DNA from: SFTJ01 sp045613305
Lineage (GTDB): Bacteria > Bacteroidota > Bacteroidia > Bacteroidales > Muribaculaceae
Length of the DNA: 64,000 nt
Reading direction: 5' to 3'
NCBI GenBank assembly: GCA_045613305.1
Contig: JAZLAU010000011.1
Span: forward strand, 111,893-175,892
Part shown: piece by piece, positions 34,386 to 44,359 of the stretch
How positions within the stretch are numbered: position 1 is the first letter of the stretch
Layout of the letters: each line of letters opens with the position of its first letter
Notes under the pieces: model-generated
Told to the model about the DNA's origin: nothing
Database searches by the model: none
The model's input: only the letters and a program-made list of their open reading frames with translations
Made by a program: the position numbers and the translations under genes

Positions 34386-35528
34386 ATGAAACGTGTTTTA
34401 ATTTTAATAGAATCCATGTCTGGCGGTGGTGCAGAAAAAGTATTATCTACTCTACTCAAACATATCAACAAATCAAAATTTGACATCACATTATGCAGCA
34501 TTTGTGAAGCTGGCAAATATTTAAGTTTCGTTCGGAATTATGTAAATTGCAAGGTCATCCTGCCCGATTATGACAAGTTAAACAAATTTGAAAGAATTAT
34601 TTATAAATTAAAATACAAACTAATTTATAACATATTGCCATTGCAGGTCGTTTACAACCTCTTCATTCCTAAAAATAATGACATTGAAATTGCATTTGTG
34701 GAAGGTTTCGCAACAAAGCTACTTGCCCAGTCCACAAATACTAAAGCAAAAAAAATAGCATGGGTACATTGCGACATGCAACAATTCCATTGGACAAAAT
34801 CTGTTTTTCATTCACTACATCAGGAAGAAGAATGTTATCAATCTTATAGCCAAATCATAACAGTTTCAAACACTGCAAAAGAATCTTTTAAAAATATATT
34901 CACAAATGTAACAACACCTGTTTCTGTATTATATAACCCTATTAACAGCCATGAAATAGTCGACAAATCTGCAGAAAGTATTCCAATCCCCCCCAAAAAG
35001 GAGAATTTTACTCGACTCGTATCTGTTGGACGATATAGTGCACCCAAAGCTTATGATAGACTCTTACGTATTATATCCAAATTATCTACAGAAAAATATC
35101 ACATTGAATTATGGCTCTTAGGTGATGGTGAGCAAAAATCTTATCTTCGAAAAATCATAAAAGAGGAAGGCTTAGATGAAATAGTCACTTTATGGGGATT
35201 CCAACCTAACCCATACGTCTTTTTAACACAATGCGACCTATTTGTATGCTCTTCCATTAGCGAAGGATACAGCACAGCAGTAACAGAAGCTTTAATATTA
35301 GAATTGCCTGTAATTACAACAAACTGTTCAGGCATGCATGAACTTCTCAAGAATGGTGAATGTGGAATAATCACTGAAAATTCAGAAGAAGATCTTTATG
35401 TGGGAATAAAGTTCTTATTAGACAACCCCGACTCACTAGTTAATCTTAAACAAAAAGCAACTCAAAGGGGCGCAGAATTTTCCCTTAACAAACTCATAAC
35501 TTGCATCGAACAAACAATAGACCAATGA
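34386..35528 (+). CDS. Glycosyltransferase family 4 (first gene of the polysaccharide locus)
   Basis: A 380-residue GT-B retaining glycosyltransferase that adds a sugar from a nucleotide donor on the cytosolic face. The N-terminal GGGAEKVLSTLL loop and the C-terminal EX7E motif (EGYSTAVTE) with GMHELL are typical of GT4. It is a close paralogue of the next gene: both carry VCSSxxEGYSTAVTEALIL and YGIITENSEE-like segments. AT-rich, unlike the second half of the locus. Acceptor and sugar unknown. Confidence 0.92.
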   Translation: MKRVLILIESMSGGGAEKVLSTLLKHINKSKFDITLCSICEAGKYLSFVRNYVNCKVILPDYDKLNKFERIIYKLKYKLIYNILPLQVVYNLFIPKNNDIEIAFVEGFATKLLAQSTNTKAKKIAWVHCDMQQFHWTKSVFHSLHQEEECYQSYSQIITVSNTAKESFKNIFTNVTTPVSVLYNPINSHEIVDKSAESIPIPPKKENFTRLVSVGRYSAPKAYDRLLRIISKLSTEKYHIELWLLGDGEQKSYLRKIIKEEGLDEIVTLWGFQPNPYVFLTQCDLFVCSSISEGYSTAVTEALILELPVITTNCSGMHELLKNGECGIITENSEEDLYVGIKFLLDNPDSLVNLKQKATQRGAEFSLNKLITCIEQTIDQ

Positions 35529-36673
35529 AAAAAAGAATTCTGTTTATTAACAACGGACTATATGGAGGAGGTGCAGAAAAAATCCTTCAAATCATCTTAA
35601 ACAATTTAGACCCATCAAAATATACCTTGACGCTTTATAGCCTACACAATGAAGATTTAGACGGAACTTATCCTCGACAGTTGAACTATCGGTATATATT
35701 TGATCGTTGCAATGATACGGATTCTTGGCATAAACACATTTGGATAAAATTTAAGAACAAAATAAAACTAATTATTTACCACAATTTCCCTGCTAATATA
35801 TTCTATCGTCTTTTTATTCGTGGCTTATATGATATAGAAATTGCGTTTATCGAAGGGTATGCTACAAAAATCATAAGTGGGTCCACTAATAAAAAATCAA
35901 GAAAGCTCGCATGGGTGCACATTGACTTAATGGCGTCTCATTGGACAAAAATTGCATATAGAAATTTTAAAGACGAATTAAATTGTTATAAGAAATTCGA
36001 TCAAATTTTATGCGTTTCCAATGGTGTACGAAATAGTTTTCTTAAACTATTTAGCAACATACCAAACACATCTGTATGCTATAACCCTATTGATGACGTT
36101 AAAATAAAAGAATTAGCACGTAAGTCAACTTCTTTTGAAAATTGGCGTGATTCATCTTTGACAATGGTAAGCATTGGACGATTAGTGGAACAAAAAGGGT
36201 ATGATCGACTTCTCAAAGTTGCCAACCGATTGAAAACCGACGGATTTAATTTTTCTATAAACATTATCGGAGAGGGCCCTGACCGAGAAATGCTAGAAGA
36301 TTACATTAAAGAGTACAATCTTGAGTCAACAGTAAATCTTTTAGGCTATTGTAACAATCCATTTCCTTACCTTCAAAAAAGTGACTTATTCGTATGCTCT
36401 TCAAGAACTGAAGGATATAGCACAGCCGTAACCGAGGCATTAATTTTAGGCATACCCGTTATAACAACAGACTGTGCAGGAATGGCCGAAATGCTCGATG
36501 GTGGCAAGTACGGCATCATCACAGAAAACTCTGAAGAGGGACTATACAACGGATTGAAAGAAATGTTAAGCGATAACAACATTCAGCTTTACAAAAACAA
36601 AGCCACGCAACGAGCAGAATTCTTTTCTTTAGAGAAACAGATGTCGAAAATCTATAATCTTATTGAGTCATGA
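35525..36673 (+). CDS. Glycosyltransferase family 4 (tandem paralogue)
   Basis: A 382-residue GT4 enzyme. ATG 35525 overlaps the previous stop as ATGA and was chosen over an in-frame ATG 24 bases upstream that lies deep in the preceding gene. GGGAEKILQIIL at the N-terminus, WVHIDLMASHWTK, and EGYSTAVTE as the EX7E motif. The tandem copy probably adds a neighbouring or related residue in the repeat unit. Confidence 0.92.
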   Translation: MKKRILFINNGLYGGGAEKILQIILNNLDPSKYTLTLYSLHNEDLDGTYPRQLNYRYIFDRCNDTDSWHKHIWIKFKNKIKLIIYHNFPANIFYRLFIRGLYDIEIAFIEGYATKIISGSTNKKSRKLAWVHIDLMASHWTKIAYRNFKDELNCYKKFDQILCVSNGVRNSFLKLFSNIPNTSVCYNPIDDVKIKELARKSTSFENWRDSSLTMVSIGRLVEQKGYDRLLKVANRLKTDGFNFSINIIGEGPDREMLEDYIKEYNLESTVNLLGYCNNPFPYLQKSDLFVCSSRTEGYSTAVTEALILGIPVITTDCAGMAEMLDGGKYGIITENSEEGLYNGLKEMLSDNNIQLYKNKATQRAEFFSLEKQMSKIYNLIES

Positions 36674-37644
36674 TTTCAATTATCGTTCCAGTATACAACG
36701 TAGAGAAATATCTTGATCAATGCATTGATTCCATCATAAAACAAACTTATACTGACTGGGAGTGTATTCTAATTAATGACGGAAGTTCCGACAACAGCGG
36801 TATTATCTGTGACTGTTGGAAAGAAAGAGACTCTCGCATAATCGTTGTTCACCAACCTAACTATGGCGTTTCTACGGCAAGAAATACTGGAATCGATTTG
36901 GCAAAAGGCGATTATATTACCTTTATTGACAGCGACGATTGGGTTAGTTCCAATTATTTAGAGGTTTTAATCCACCATCAAACAACATATCCATCCGATA
37001 TTGTGGTGTCCGGCATAATCCAAACATTTCAAAATGGGACAAGTGCAACCTTCCAACCCGACTCAACTATTTCATTCGATCTGAATCATGACAACATAAC
37101 GCACTTTATTCACTTAAACCAAAATCACCTATTATACGGACCCACATCAAATTTGTACCAAAGTAAAATTATCAAATACAACAAAATTTATTTCGACACA
37201 AGATTATCTTATGGCGAAGACTTGGTATTTAACTACAAATACTTAGGGTTCACAAAATCAATAACATGCGTAAATCAATCTCACTATTATTATCGCATAC
37301 TCGGGGCCAACTCCTTATCTAGTATCATACGTCAAGATCAGTTTATTCTTAATTACAATCAATGGCTTGTCCTAAAATCCTTTTACACAAAACGAGACTT
37401 ATGGTCCGAAGAATCAAAAGAATATCTTTATCACCGATTATGGGGAATCATTTATGACGCAATCTTCCTATATCCTAAAATACCTAATGCCAACATAAAA
37501 TACATTTATCGCATCTTGAACATACCCGAGATTCGAAATCTAACAAAATACAAAAACTCTTTTAAATGTAGCCTTTGGATAAAACAAGGCATACTCTACC
37601 GTCAAACGCTATTGTTTTATTTGTTTTTCAAACTCCGACATTAA
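36670..37644 (+). CDS. Glycosyltransferase family 2
   Basis: A 324-residue GT-A inverting transferase. SIIVPVYNVEKYLDQCIDSI and NDGSSDNSG are the usual N-terminal nucleotide-binding motifs, and FIDSDDW is the metal-binding DXD region near residue 90. The C-terminal part is variable, as expected for acceptor recognition. It overlaps the previous gene by ATGA. Confidence 0.92.
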   Translation: MISIIVPVYNVEKYLDQCIDSIIKQTYTDWECILINDGSSDNSGIICDCWKERDSRIIVVHQPNYGVSTARNTGIDLAKGDYITFIDSDDWVSSNYLEVLIHHQTTYPSDIVVSGIIQTFQNGTSATFQPDSTISFDLNHDNITHFIHLNQNHLLYGPTSNLYQSKIIKYNKIYFDTRLSYGEDLVFNYKYLGFTKSITCVNQSHYYYRILGANSLSSIIRQDQFILNYNQWLVLKSFYTKRDLWSEESKEYLYHRLWGIIYDAIFLYPKIPNANIKYIYRILNIPEIRNLTKYKNSFKCSLWIKQGILYRQTLLFYLFFKLRH

Positions 37645-37647
37645 CTA

Positions 37648-38802
37648 ATGAGAATTCTACTATTCCCTCATGGAGGCAGCGGAAATCACGGATGCGAAGC
37701 TATTGTCCGCTCTACACTTAAAATCCTTAACAACGTTAACTTGTTGCTTTTCTCTTCTCAAGTAGACGAAGACCTCAAATATAAGCTCAACGATATTTGC
37801 TCGATTGAACACGATCAAGTCCCAATTAGAAGATTTTCCCTTCAATATGCAATTGCCTTTTTTAAAAACAGGTTTCTTAACGATAAATATGCTTTTGACA
37901 AACTAGCCTTTCGGCCCATACTAAAAACCAGCAAGAAATGCAAATATGCATTATCAATTGGAGGAGATAATTATTGTTATGGACATCCTAAATTTATTTA
38001 TCTAATTAATGAGGAACTTCGACGCAGCGGAACAAAAAGCATTCTTTGGGGATGCTCTATTGAACCATCTGCCATTTCAGGCGATATGCTCAAAGATTTA
38101 AAAAATTATGCTCATATATTTGCACGTGAAAGCATTACTTATCAAGCAATGAAGGAGAAAGGAATAACACAAGTTTCCCTATATCCTGATCCAGCTTTCC
38201 AATTAAATAGAATCGATTTACCTTTACCCAATGATTTTGTAGAAAAGAATACCATCGGAATAAACGTCAGTCCGATGATTATTGGGCACGAAAATAATCA
38301 AGGAATAACACTTAAAAATTATATCACTTTGATTCAGTACCTCATCGACCATACCGATATGCAAATAGCATTAATACCTCACGTAGTATGGAACCATAAT
38401 GACGACCGTGTTCCTTTAAATAAAATTTACAATCTATTTAAAAAAACGGGACGAGTTGTATATATAAATGACCATAACGCAGAAGAGCTAAAAGGGTATA
38501 TAGCTAGATGTCGTTTTATGATAGCAGCTCGAACACATGCTTCAATTGCAGCGTATTCAGAACATGTTCCCACTTTAGTAGTTGGCTACTCTGTAAAAGC
38601 TAGAGGTATTGCAAAAGACATTTTTGGAACAGATCAAAATTACGTTATACCTGTTCAATCACTAAACACAACAAATTCTCTTTTAAATGCATTCCTCTGG
38701 ATATATGACCACGAGTCCATGATAAGACAACACTACAAAAATTTTATGCCTTCTTATAAAGCATCAGCCATAGAAGCCGGTTTAAAATTAAAGCAACTAT
38801 AA
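37648..38802 (+). CDS. Polysaccharide pyruvyl transferase family protein
   Basis: A 384-residue protein of the pyruvyl transferase (WcaK/CsaB) family, which puts a ketal-linked pyruvate from PEP on a sugar. GGSGNHGCEAI at the N-terminus, LSIGGDNYCYG near 107-117, and AARTHASIAAYSEHVPTLVVGYSVKARGI in the C-terminal half are family features. Pyruvylation would add negative charge to the glycan. It overlaps the next gene by one base (TAATG). Confidence 0.88.
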   Translation: MRILLFPHGGSGNHGCEAIVRSTLKILNNVNLLLFSSQVDEDLKYKLNDICSIEHDQVPIRRFSLQYAIAFFKNRFLNDKYAFDKLAFRPILKTSKKCKYALSIGGDNYCYGHPKFIYLINEELRRSGTKSILWGCSIEPSAISGDMLKDLKNYAHIFARESITYQAMKEKGITQVSLYPDPAFQLNRIDLPLPNDFVEKNTIGINVSPMIIGHENNQGITLKNYITLIQYLIDHTDMQIALIPHVVWNHNDDRVPLNKIYNLFKKTGRVVYINDHNAEELKGYIARCRFMIAARTHASIAAYSEHVPTLVVGYSVKARGIAKDIFGTDQNYVIPVQSLNTTNSLLNAFLWIYDHESMIRQHYKNFMPSYKASAIEAGLKLKQL

Positions 38803-39872
38803 TGATTCTTTCACTTATTCTTTCATTTATTGGCATAGTCGCCATCATATTCACCTTTATCGACGGGTTTATTTCATTTAACGAGTGGCAACAACGAATT
38901 CATATAGGAAATTGGAAAGACCGTGAAATATGGCAAAAAGCAGTTGAAAAAAAAGCAAAAGAATGGTTACTCCACAGTCCTACAGTTCGAATAAGTGACC
39001 AAAATCGTCTTTTATTATTCGATATATTATGTGGCAAGTTCCGGTCTAAAACCATTCAAAGTTGGCAAGATGCGGGTCTATTACTCGGATTAGACGATGC
39101 TGACGCTAAATTATACATAAAGACACACTCTTCATTATTTCAATCCAAAAATTACGATATTGCACTATTAGCGTATGCCCTTAAAAAAAAGAATGCACTA
39201 ACCGTTAACCACGAAAATGAAATCAAAAAATTATTTGTCGAATATAGTAAAAACAAAAAAACAATTCCATATCGCAATCACATTCCGCACATTCGATTTG
39301 TTGATACTATCGGACTAGTGTGCCCTTTCTTGTATATTTGTGACCTAAAAGATTTAGCATCACTACAAATCAAAGAATACGATAAAGCTTTATTAAATGG
39401 CACTTTCCCCTTCCACGCTTATAATTTAATCTTTGATAAACCATTAGGCATTCCAGATTGGGGAAGGGGGTTAGGCTGGTATATTTTAGGACTTATTGAA
39501 ACTATCAATCTAGACAACAACAAAACACGAATTTTACAGATTGCAAAACAACTCTATCCACTATTGCGAGATGACGGTGGTCTCAGTTGCATGTTTTTTA
39601 ATCCTAACGAGAGATTCGAATCATCAAGCACCACATTAGCGGGGCTACTCTTCATTAAAGCATTTGAATTATCTGGGAAAAATGAATATTTAGATGCTGC
39701 TAAAAAAATCGAGCACAGTTTAATGAGAGCAACCCGAAGGAATGGTGCTATTGATTATGCTCAGGGAGACACTAAAGGCATTGGATTCTATTCTCGTCAT
39801 TTTTCAACAATGCCATTTGCTCAAGGTATGACACTATATTTCTCTAAGGAATTAAACAAATATTTAATCTAA
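38802..39872 (+). CDS. Membrane-anchored GH105/GH88-like protein
   Basis: A 356-residue protein with one N-terminal membrane helix (about 3-25) and an (alpha/alpha)6-barrel-like remainder. By eye it matches unsaturated glucuronyl/rhamnogalacturonyl hydrolases: RFVDTIGLVCPFLY resembles the WxDTxYM stretch that carries a catalytic Asp, WGRGLGWYILGL matches WGRGNGWxxxGL, ESSSTTLAGLLFI matches the E(T/S)S motif, and PFAQGMTLYF fits the barrel end. Those enzymes break down polysaccharides after lyases. Inside a biosynthetic locus it may trim, edit or modify the polymer, or bind it. Function is inferred; the family match needs a profile search. Confidence 0.6.
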   Translation: MILSLILSFIGIVAIIFTFIDGFISFNEWQQRIHIGNWKDREIWQKAVEKKAKEWLLHSPTVRISDQNRLLLFDILCGKFRSKTIQSWQDAGLLLGLDDADAKLYIKTHSSLFQSKNYDIALLAYALKKKNALTVNHENEIKKLFVEYSKNKKTIPYRNHIPHIRFVDTIGLVCPFLYICDLKDLASLQIKEYDKALLNGTFPFHAYNLIFDKPLGIPDWGRGLGWYILGLIETINLDNNKTRILQIAKQLYPLLRDDGGLSCMFFNPNERFESSSTTLAGLLFIKAFELSGKNEYLDAAKKIEHSLMRATRRNGAIDYAQGDTKGIGFYSRHFSTMPFAQGMTLYFSKELNKYLI

Positions 39873-40011
39873 CAATAAATATCCAACAATACCATTTATT
39901 CACGAAATCTGAAATTTAAGCACTAACTATCGATAACATCTTGTGTTTTAAAAATTTCAAATTTCCATCATTAACATCATCTATTTTTCACTTAACCCGT
40001 TTAACATATTT

Positions 40012-40575
40012 ATGAACATTTTTATTTCTTTACTATCTTTTGTCAGAAAAAAAATCCTACATATCGACACCCGCTCGTCTCTTGAACAAGCTCTTGACAA
40101 CGGGCTTAAATTAGGGAAAGACTCAAGCATTCAAGATCAAGTTATGATTGACCCAAGTCATGCATGGTTAATTCAAATAGGTGACAGAGTTACAATTGCT
40201 CCAAGAGTTTATATATTAGCTCACGACGCAAGCACAAAACGCTTTTTAGATTACACCGTAATCGGCAAAGTCACAATTGGCAATGATGTTTTCATAGGCG
40301 CTAACAGCATAATACTGCCAAATGTCACAATTGGAAATAATGTTATTATTGGGGCTGGTTCTGTTGTTACAAGCTCCGTCCCTGACAACTCTGTTGCTGT
40401 TGGAAATCCTGCAAAGGTCATCACAACTTATGAGAACTATTTACAAAAACGTCAAGAACAATTTTCTAAATCATCTGCAATTTTTGACGAATCTTTCACA
40501 TTACATGAAATTACAGAAAGCAAAAAAAAACTAATGATTAATCTTTTAAATAATAGTATTGGCTTCGTTAAATAA
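40012..40575 (+). CDS. Hexapeptide-repeat acyltransferase (WcaF/NodL-like)
   Basis: A 187-residue left-handed beta-helix enzyme, likely an O-acetyltransferase using acetyl-CoA. Hexapeptide turns run from about 75 to 145 (VIGKVTIGNDVFIGAN, NVTIGNNVIIGAGSVV, VPDNSVAVGNPAKVI); His63 in LAHDAS fits the catalytic His. About 40 residues of non-family tail follow. It stands apart from its neighbours by 139 and 37 bases. Confidence 0.88.
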   Translation: MNIFISLLSFVRKKILHIDTRSSLEQALDNGLKLGKDSSIQDQVMIDPSHAWLIQIGDRVTIAPRVYILAHDASTKRFLDYTVIGKVTIGNDVFIGANSIILPNVTIGNNVIIGAGSVVTSSVPDNSVAVGNPAKVITTYENYLQKRQEQFSKSSAIFDESFTLHEITESKKKLMINLLNNSIGFVK

Positions 40576-40612
40576 CAATTAGCCTCCTATCTTTTTCAAA
40601 AAACTGTTCTTG

Positions 40613-42127
40613 ATGAGAACATTAAATTCAGCAAAAAACCTCGCTTCAAACTTAGGTATAACATTGACAATGATTGTCCTTGGCTTTCTCACCCGGAAAG
40701 TTTTTGTAGACAACATTGGCGTTGAATATTTAGGGCTAAATGGTTTGCTCCAAAACATCCTCGGAGCAATGGCCCTTCTTGAAGGTGGTTTTGCTACAAG
40801 TGTCGTTTACAATCTTTACAAACCTTTAGCTGAAAATGACAAGCCAAAAATTATAGCTCTTATTCAACTATACAAAAAAGTATATCGTTATATTACTCTG
40901 GGTATTTTTTGTTGCGCTCTTATTTTATTCCCTTTTATTGATTATTTCATAAAAGATGCAGATTCTTTATCATACGTTTCTGTTGTATATTTTATCTTTT
41001 TATTCAATTCATTGCTCCAATATTTCACTGCTTATAAATGGTCTATAATCAATGCAAGTCAACAATTATATAAACTTACCACTATAAATCTTATATATCA
41101 AGTCGGACTTAATTTATCCAAATTAGCAATTTTATATTATACAAAAAATTTCATTTTGTATCTGGTCGTTGAAAGCATTTTTGGTATTGCTCTAAATATA
41201 TCAATCGTTAAAACCGCAAATAAACTTTTTCCATTTATTACAACTAAAAAACGTTATGCTGTCCCAAGTGACACCAAAAGCAATATAATCACAAATATGA
41301 AGGCTCTCTTTTTACATAGTATTGGAGGGTACTTTATGCATTCAACCGACAATATCATAATTTCATCTTTTATTGGAGTTGCAACAGTTGGTCTATACTC
41401 GAATTACACTTTAATTATGTCGACCATCACAAATGCACTAAACCAAATCTTAAACAGTTTTTCTGAAAGTGTAGGGAACTTAATTGCAACAGAATCAAAT
41501 GATAAAATATATCATGTTTTTAAAACTACTTTTCTCATAAACTTTATAGTCGTTTCTATTCCTGTTATCTTCGTCTTTAATTGCTTTGAACCTTTTTTAA
41601 ACTGGTGGCTTGGAGACAAATATTCACTCGGCATATCTATATTAAGCATAATTCTCTTCAATTTTTATGTTAATAATATGCGAAATTCCGCTTTAACATT
41701 CAAGACGAAGTCTGGAATTTTCACAAAAGACCGTTTCACTCCTTTATTGCAAGGCTGCATTAACCTCATTTTATCTTTAATATTTGTTCAATATTGGGGA
41801 CTTTTTGGGGTATTACTTGCTACTGGCATCAGCATTTTATCCATTGGTTTTTGGCAGTTTCCTCGTTTAATATATAAGTACACATTTAAGCAGCCTTTAA
41901 TTAACTATTTCAAAATGTATGGTTACTACACATTCATTTGTTTAATAACCATAGGTGCTACGGTTTTATTATGTAATAATTGCCATATCGATTCACCTTT
42001 GCTACAAACATTTGCTAATGCCACAATCTCTTTAATTTGTACCACTACAATTTATTGGATATTCCTTTCAAAAACCACAGCATGCAAACAATTATTCGTT
42101 TATATACGAAATATTATTCATAAATAA
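40613..42127 (+). CDS. Polysaccharide flippase (Wzx-type)
   Basis: A 504-residue membrane protein with 12-14 predicted helices of the oligosaccharide flippase (MOP) superfamily. It should move the lipid-linked repeat unit to the outer face of the inner membrane. The N-terminal FLTRKVFVDNIGVEYLGLNGL and GGFATSVVYNLYKPL stretches are typical of Bacteroidetes and Streptococcus Wzx proteins. ATG 40613 was chosen over a TTG one codon upstream. AT-rich. Confidence 0.92.
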   Translation: MRTLNSAKNLASNLGITLTMIVLGFLTRKVFVDNIGVEYLGLNGLLQNILGAMALLEGGFATSVVYNLYKPLAENDKPKIIALIQLYKKVYRYITLGIFCCALILFPFIDYFIKDADSLSYVSVVYFIFLFNSLLQYFTAYKWSIINASQQLYKLTTINLIYQVGLNLSKLAILYYTKNFILYLVVESIFGIALNISIVKTANKLFPFITTKKRYAVPSDTKSNIITNMKALFLHSIGGYFMHSTDNIIISSFIGVATVGLYSNYTLIMSTITNALNQILNSFSESVGNLIATESNDKIYHVFKTTFLINFIVVSIPVIFVFNCFEPFLNWWLGDKYSLGISILSIILFNFYVNNMRNSALTFKTKSGIFTKDRFTPLLQGCINLILSLIFVQYWGLFGVLLATGISILSIGFWQFPRLIYKYTFKQPLINYFKMYGYYTFICLITIGATVLLCNNCHIDSPLLQTFANATISLICTTTIYWIFLSKTTACKQLFVYIRNIIHK

Positions 42128-42149
42128 TCAACGGAAAAACCACAAATAT

Positions 42150-43343
42150 ATGACACCTCGCATCTTTATAAATATGCATTATTTGGAGATTGGTGGTGCT
42201 GAGCGGGCGCTGCTGGGATTGCTCGATGCCATCGACACCTCTCGCATGAGTGTAGACCTATTCCTGAATCAGCACACCGGCGAGTTTATGCCATACATTC
42301 CTAAAGGCATAAACCTCCTGCCCGAAATGCCAGCCTACTCTGCAATTGAGCGACCAATGGTGCAAATCATCAAAGAGGGACATTTTTTCATTGCTTGCGC
42401 TCGGCTTTGGGCAAAGGTGCGTAACGCCATGTTCCGACACCGCAATCCCGTAGGGCCTTCCGATGCAAGCATTTTCCAGCATGTGGCTAACGCTGTTCAG
42501 CCGTTTTTGCCCTACCTAACTCATTTAGGCAAATACGACCTTGCAATCAGCTTCCTCACACCTCACAACATCGTGCTGCATAAAGTGCAAGCCGCAAAAA
42601 AAGTTGCATGGATTCACACCGACTATTCAAAAATTGATGTCGACGTTGAAACCGAACTTAAAGTGTGGAGCAAATATGACCACATAGCATCTATTTCACC
42701 CGATTGTGCCAAAGCATTTCTCTCAAAATTCCCATCATTAGCAAGCAAGATTATTGAAATACACAATATCCTATCCCCTTCATTAGTTCGCCGTCAAGCC
42801 GAAGAATTCCGCCCTGCCGAATATAAATCCGACCGCCTAAACATCTGCTCAGTGGGCCGTATCTGCGAAGCCAAGAACTACGACAACGTGCCTCACATTG
42901 CCCGAATGCTACTCGACAAAGGTCTGAATTTTCATTGGCACATAGTGGGTCCCGGCAACCCAGATGAGATATTACAGCTAATGAAACAAACAGGCACCGA
43001 ACACGTAATCTCGCTATTAGGTACCAAAAGTAACCCCTATCCTTACATTGCTAACTGCGACATCTACCTTCAGCCATCGCGCTACGAGGGCAACTCTGTG
43101 ACTGTGCGCGAAGCGCAGATTCTTTGCCGACCTGTGATTATCACAAACTATGCCACAGCAAAAAGTCAAGTTTGCAATGGCTTTGACGGCATAATTTGCG
43201 AAATGGACAACCAATCAATAGCCAACGCTATACACTCACTTGCCACCGACTCCGAAAAGCAACAACAACTTTCAACCAACCTTTCTGCCAGCGACTTCGG
43301 CAACCAATCGGAAGTGGAAAAAATTTATAAGTTGATTTTATGA
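42150..43343 (+). CDS. Glycosyltransferase family 4
   Basis: A 397-residue GT4 enzyme: GGAERALLGLLDAID near residue 12, SVGRICEAKNYDNVP, LLGTKSNPYPYIANCDIYLQPS, and EGNSVTVRE as EX7E. It marks a sudden rise in GC and C-ending codons compared with the genes before it, so a composition boundary lies at about 42,130. ATGA overlap with the next gene. Confidence 0.9.
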   Translation: MTPRIFINMHYLEIGGAERALLGLLDAIDTSRMSVDLFLNQHTGEFMPYIPKGINLLPEMPAYSAIERPMVQIIKEGHFFIACARLWAKVRNAMFRHRNPVGPSDASIFQHVANAVQPFLPYLTHLGKYDLAISFLTPHNIVLHKVQAAKKVAWIHTDYSKIDVDVETELKVWSKYDHIASISPDCAKAFLSKFPSLASKIIEIHNILSPSLVRRQAEEFRPAEYKSDRLNICSVGRICEAKNYDNVPHIARMLLDKGLNFHWHIVGPGNPDEILQLMKQTGTEHVISLLGTKSNPYPYIANCDIYLQPSRYEGNSVTVREAQILCRPVIITNYATAKSQVCNGFDGIICEMDNQSIANAIHSLATDSEKQQQLSTNLSASDFGNQSEVEKIYKLIL

Positions 43344-44350
43344 AAGAACGAAACTTATCTTTAGATATAATTCGCACTATAGCATGCTTGATGGTTATTT
43401 TAATCCACTCTCCTCACCCAACAGGTGGGTTAAGCAGCACCATGTGCACAGGTATCAGCCTATTTTGCGCACCTTGTATTGGTCTGTTTATTATGATAAG
43501 CGGAGTTTTGTTGCTCCCCACAAAACTGAATTTGAAAGATTTCATCATAAAAAGACTAAACAAAATCTTTTGGCCTACTATATTCTTCAGTATATTCTAT
43601 ATAGTGGTATGTTACTACACTGATAATGTTTGCTTCAAAGATACGATTACTTCAATATTATCTATACCATTCTCTGCGCAAGGCAACGGCATTCTATGGT
43701 ATATGTACACTTTAATCGGATTATACTTAATAACGCCAATAATAAGTCCTTTTTTAGAAAAAGCCTCTAAAAAAGACATTCAATTTTTGCTTTTGCTTTG
43801 GGTTATAACTCTGTTATGGCCTCTTTTGCAAAAAGTTCTGTTCATTAGCACGTCTAACACTAACATGCTATTTTATTTTAGTGGCTACATTGGCTATTTT
43901 ATTCTTGGGTTTTATCTTAATCGTTTCCCTTCCAAAATAAAATGGTGCTACTTATTAGCCGCTTTTTCACTTTCCCCAGTTTGCTATCTTTGCAATAAAT
44001 ACTTCGCTTGGGATTTAGATTTTTACGAAGTTTTTTTTTATTTAAGCATATTTTGCGCAAGCCAATGCTTAGTTTGGTTTAAAGCAATTCAACAATCAAC
44101 TATTTTTAATAAACTTAACCATAGCATTCGAAAAATAATCATAAATTTCTCAAATTGCAGTTTTGGCATCTATCTAATTCATATTTTTATCATGCGAAAC
44201 TGCATTTGGAACTTAAATTTCATTCAGTCGCTCACTCCAATAACTCAATTATTCACGATATTCACCCTTACAACCATATTTTCTTGGTTAACAACATATC
44301 TTATTGCAAAAACTCCTATAGGAAAATATATCGTAGGATGTAAACTATAG
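43340..44350 (+). CDS. Acyltransferase 3 family membrane protein (OafA/WecH-like)
   Basis: A 336-residue inner-membrane acyltransferase with about ten helices. SLDIIRTIACLMVILIHSPHP, with Arg12 and His23, is the hallmark N-terminus. Such proteins O-acetylate sugars of O-antigens or capsules. The gene is AT-rich while both neighbours are not, which suggests separate acquisition. Confidence 0.9.
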   Translation: MKERNLSLDIIRTIACLMVILIHSPHPTGGLSSTMCTGISLFCAPCIGLFIMISGVLLLPTKLNLKDFIIKRLNKIFWPTIFFSIFYIVVCYYTDNVCFKDTITSILSIPFSAQGNGILWYMYTLIGLYLITPIISPFLEKASKKDIQFLLLLWVITLLWPLLQKVLFISTSNTNMLFYFSGYIGYFILGFYLNRFPSKIKWCYLLAAFSLSPVCYLCNKYFAWDLDFYEVFFYLSIFCASQCLVWFKAIQQSTIFNKLNHSIRKIIINFSNCSFGIYLIHIFIMRNCIWNLNFIQSLTPITQLFTIFTLTTIFSWLTTYLIAKTPIGKYIVGCKL

Positions 44351-44359
44351 TTTTATAAC

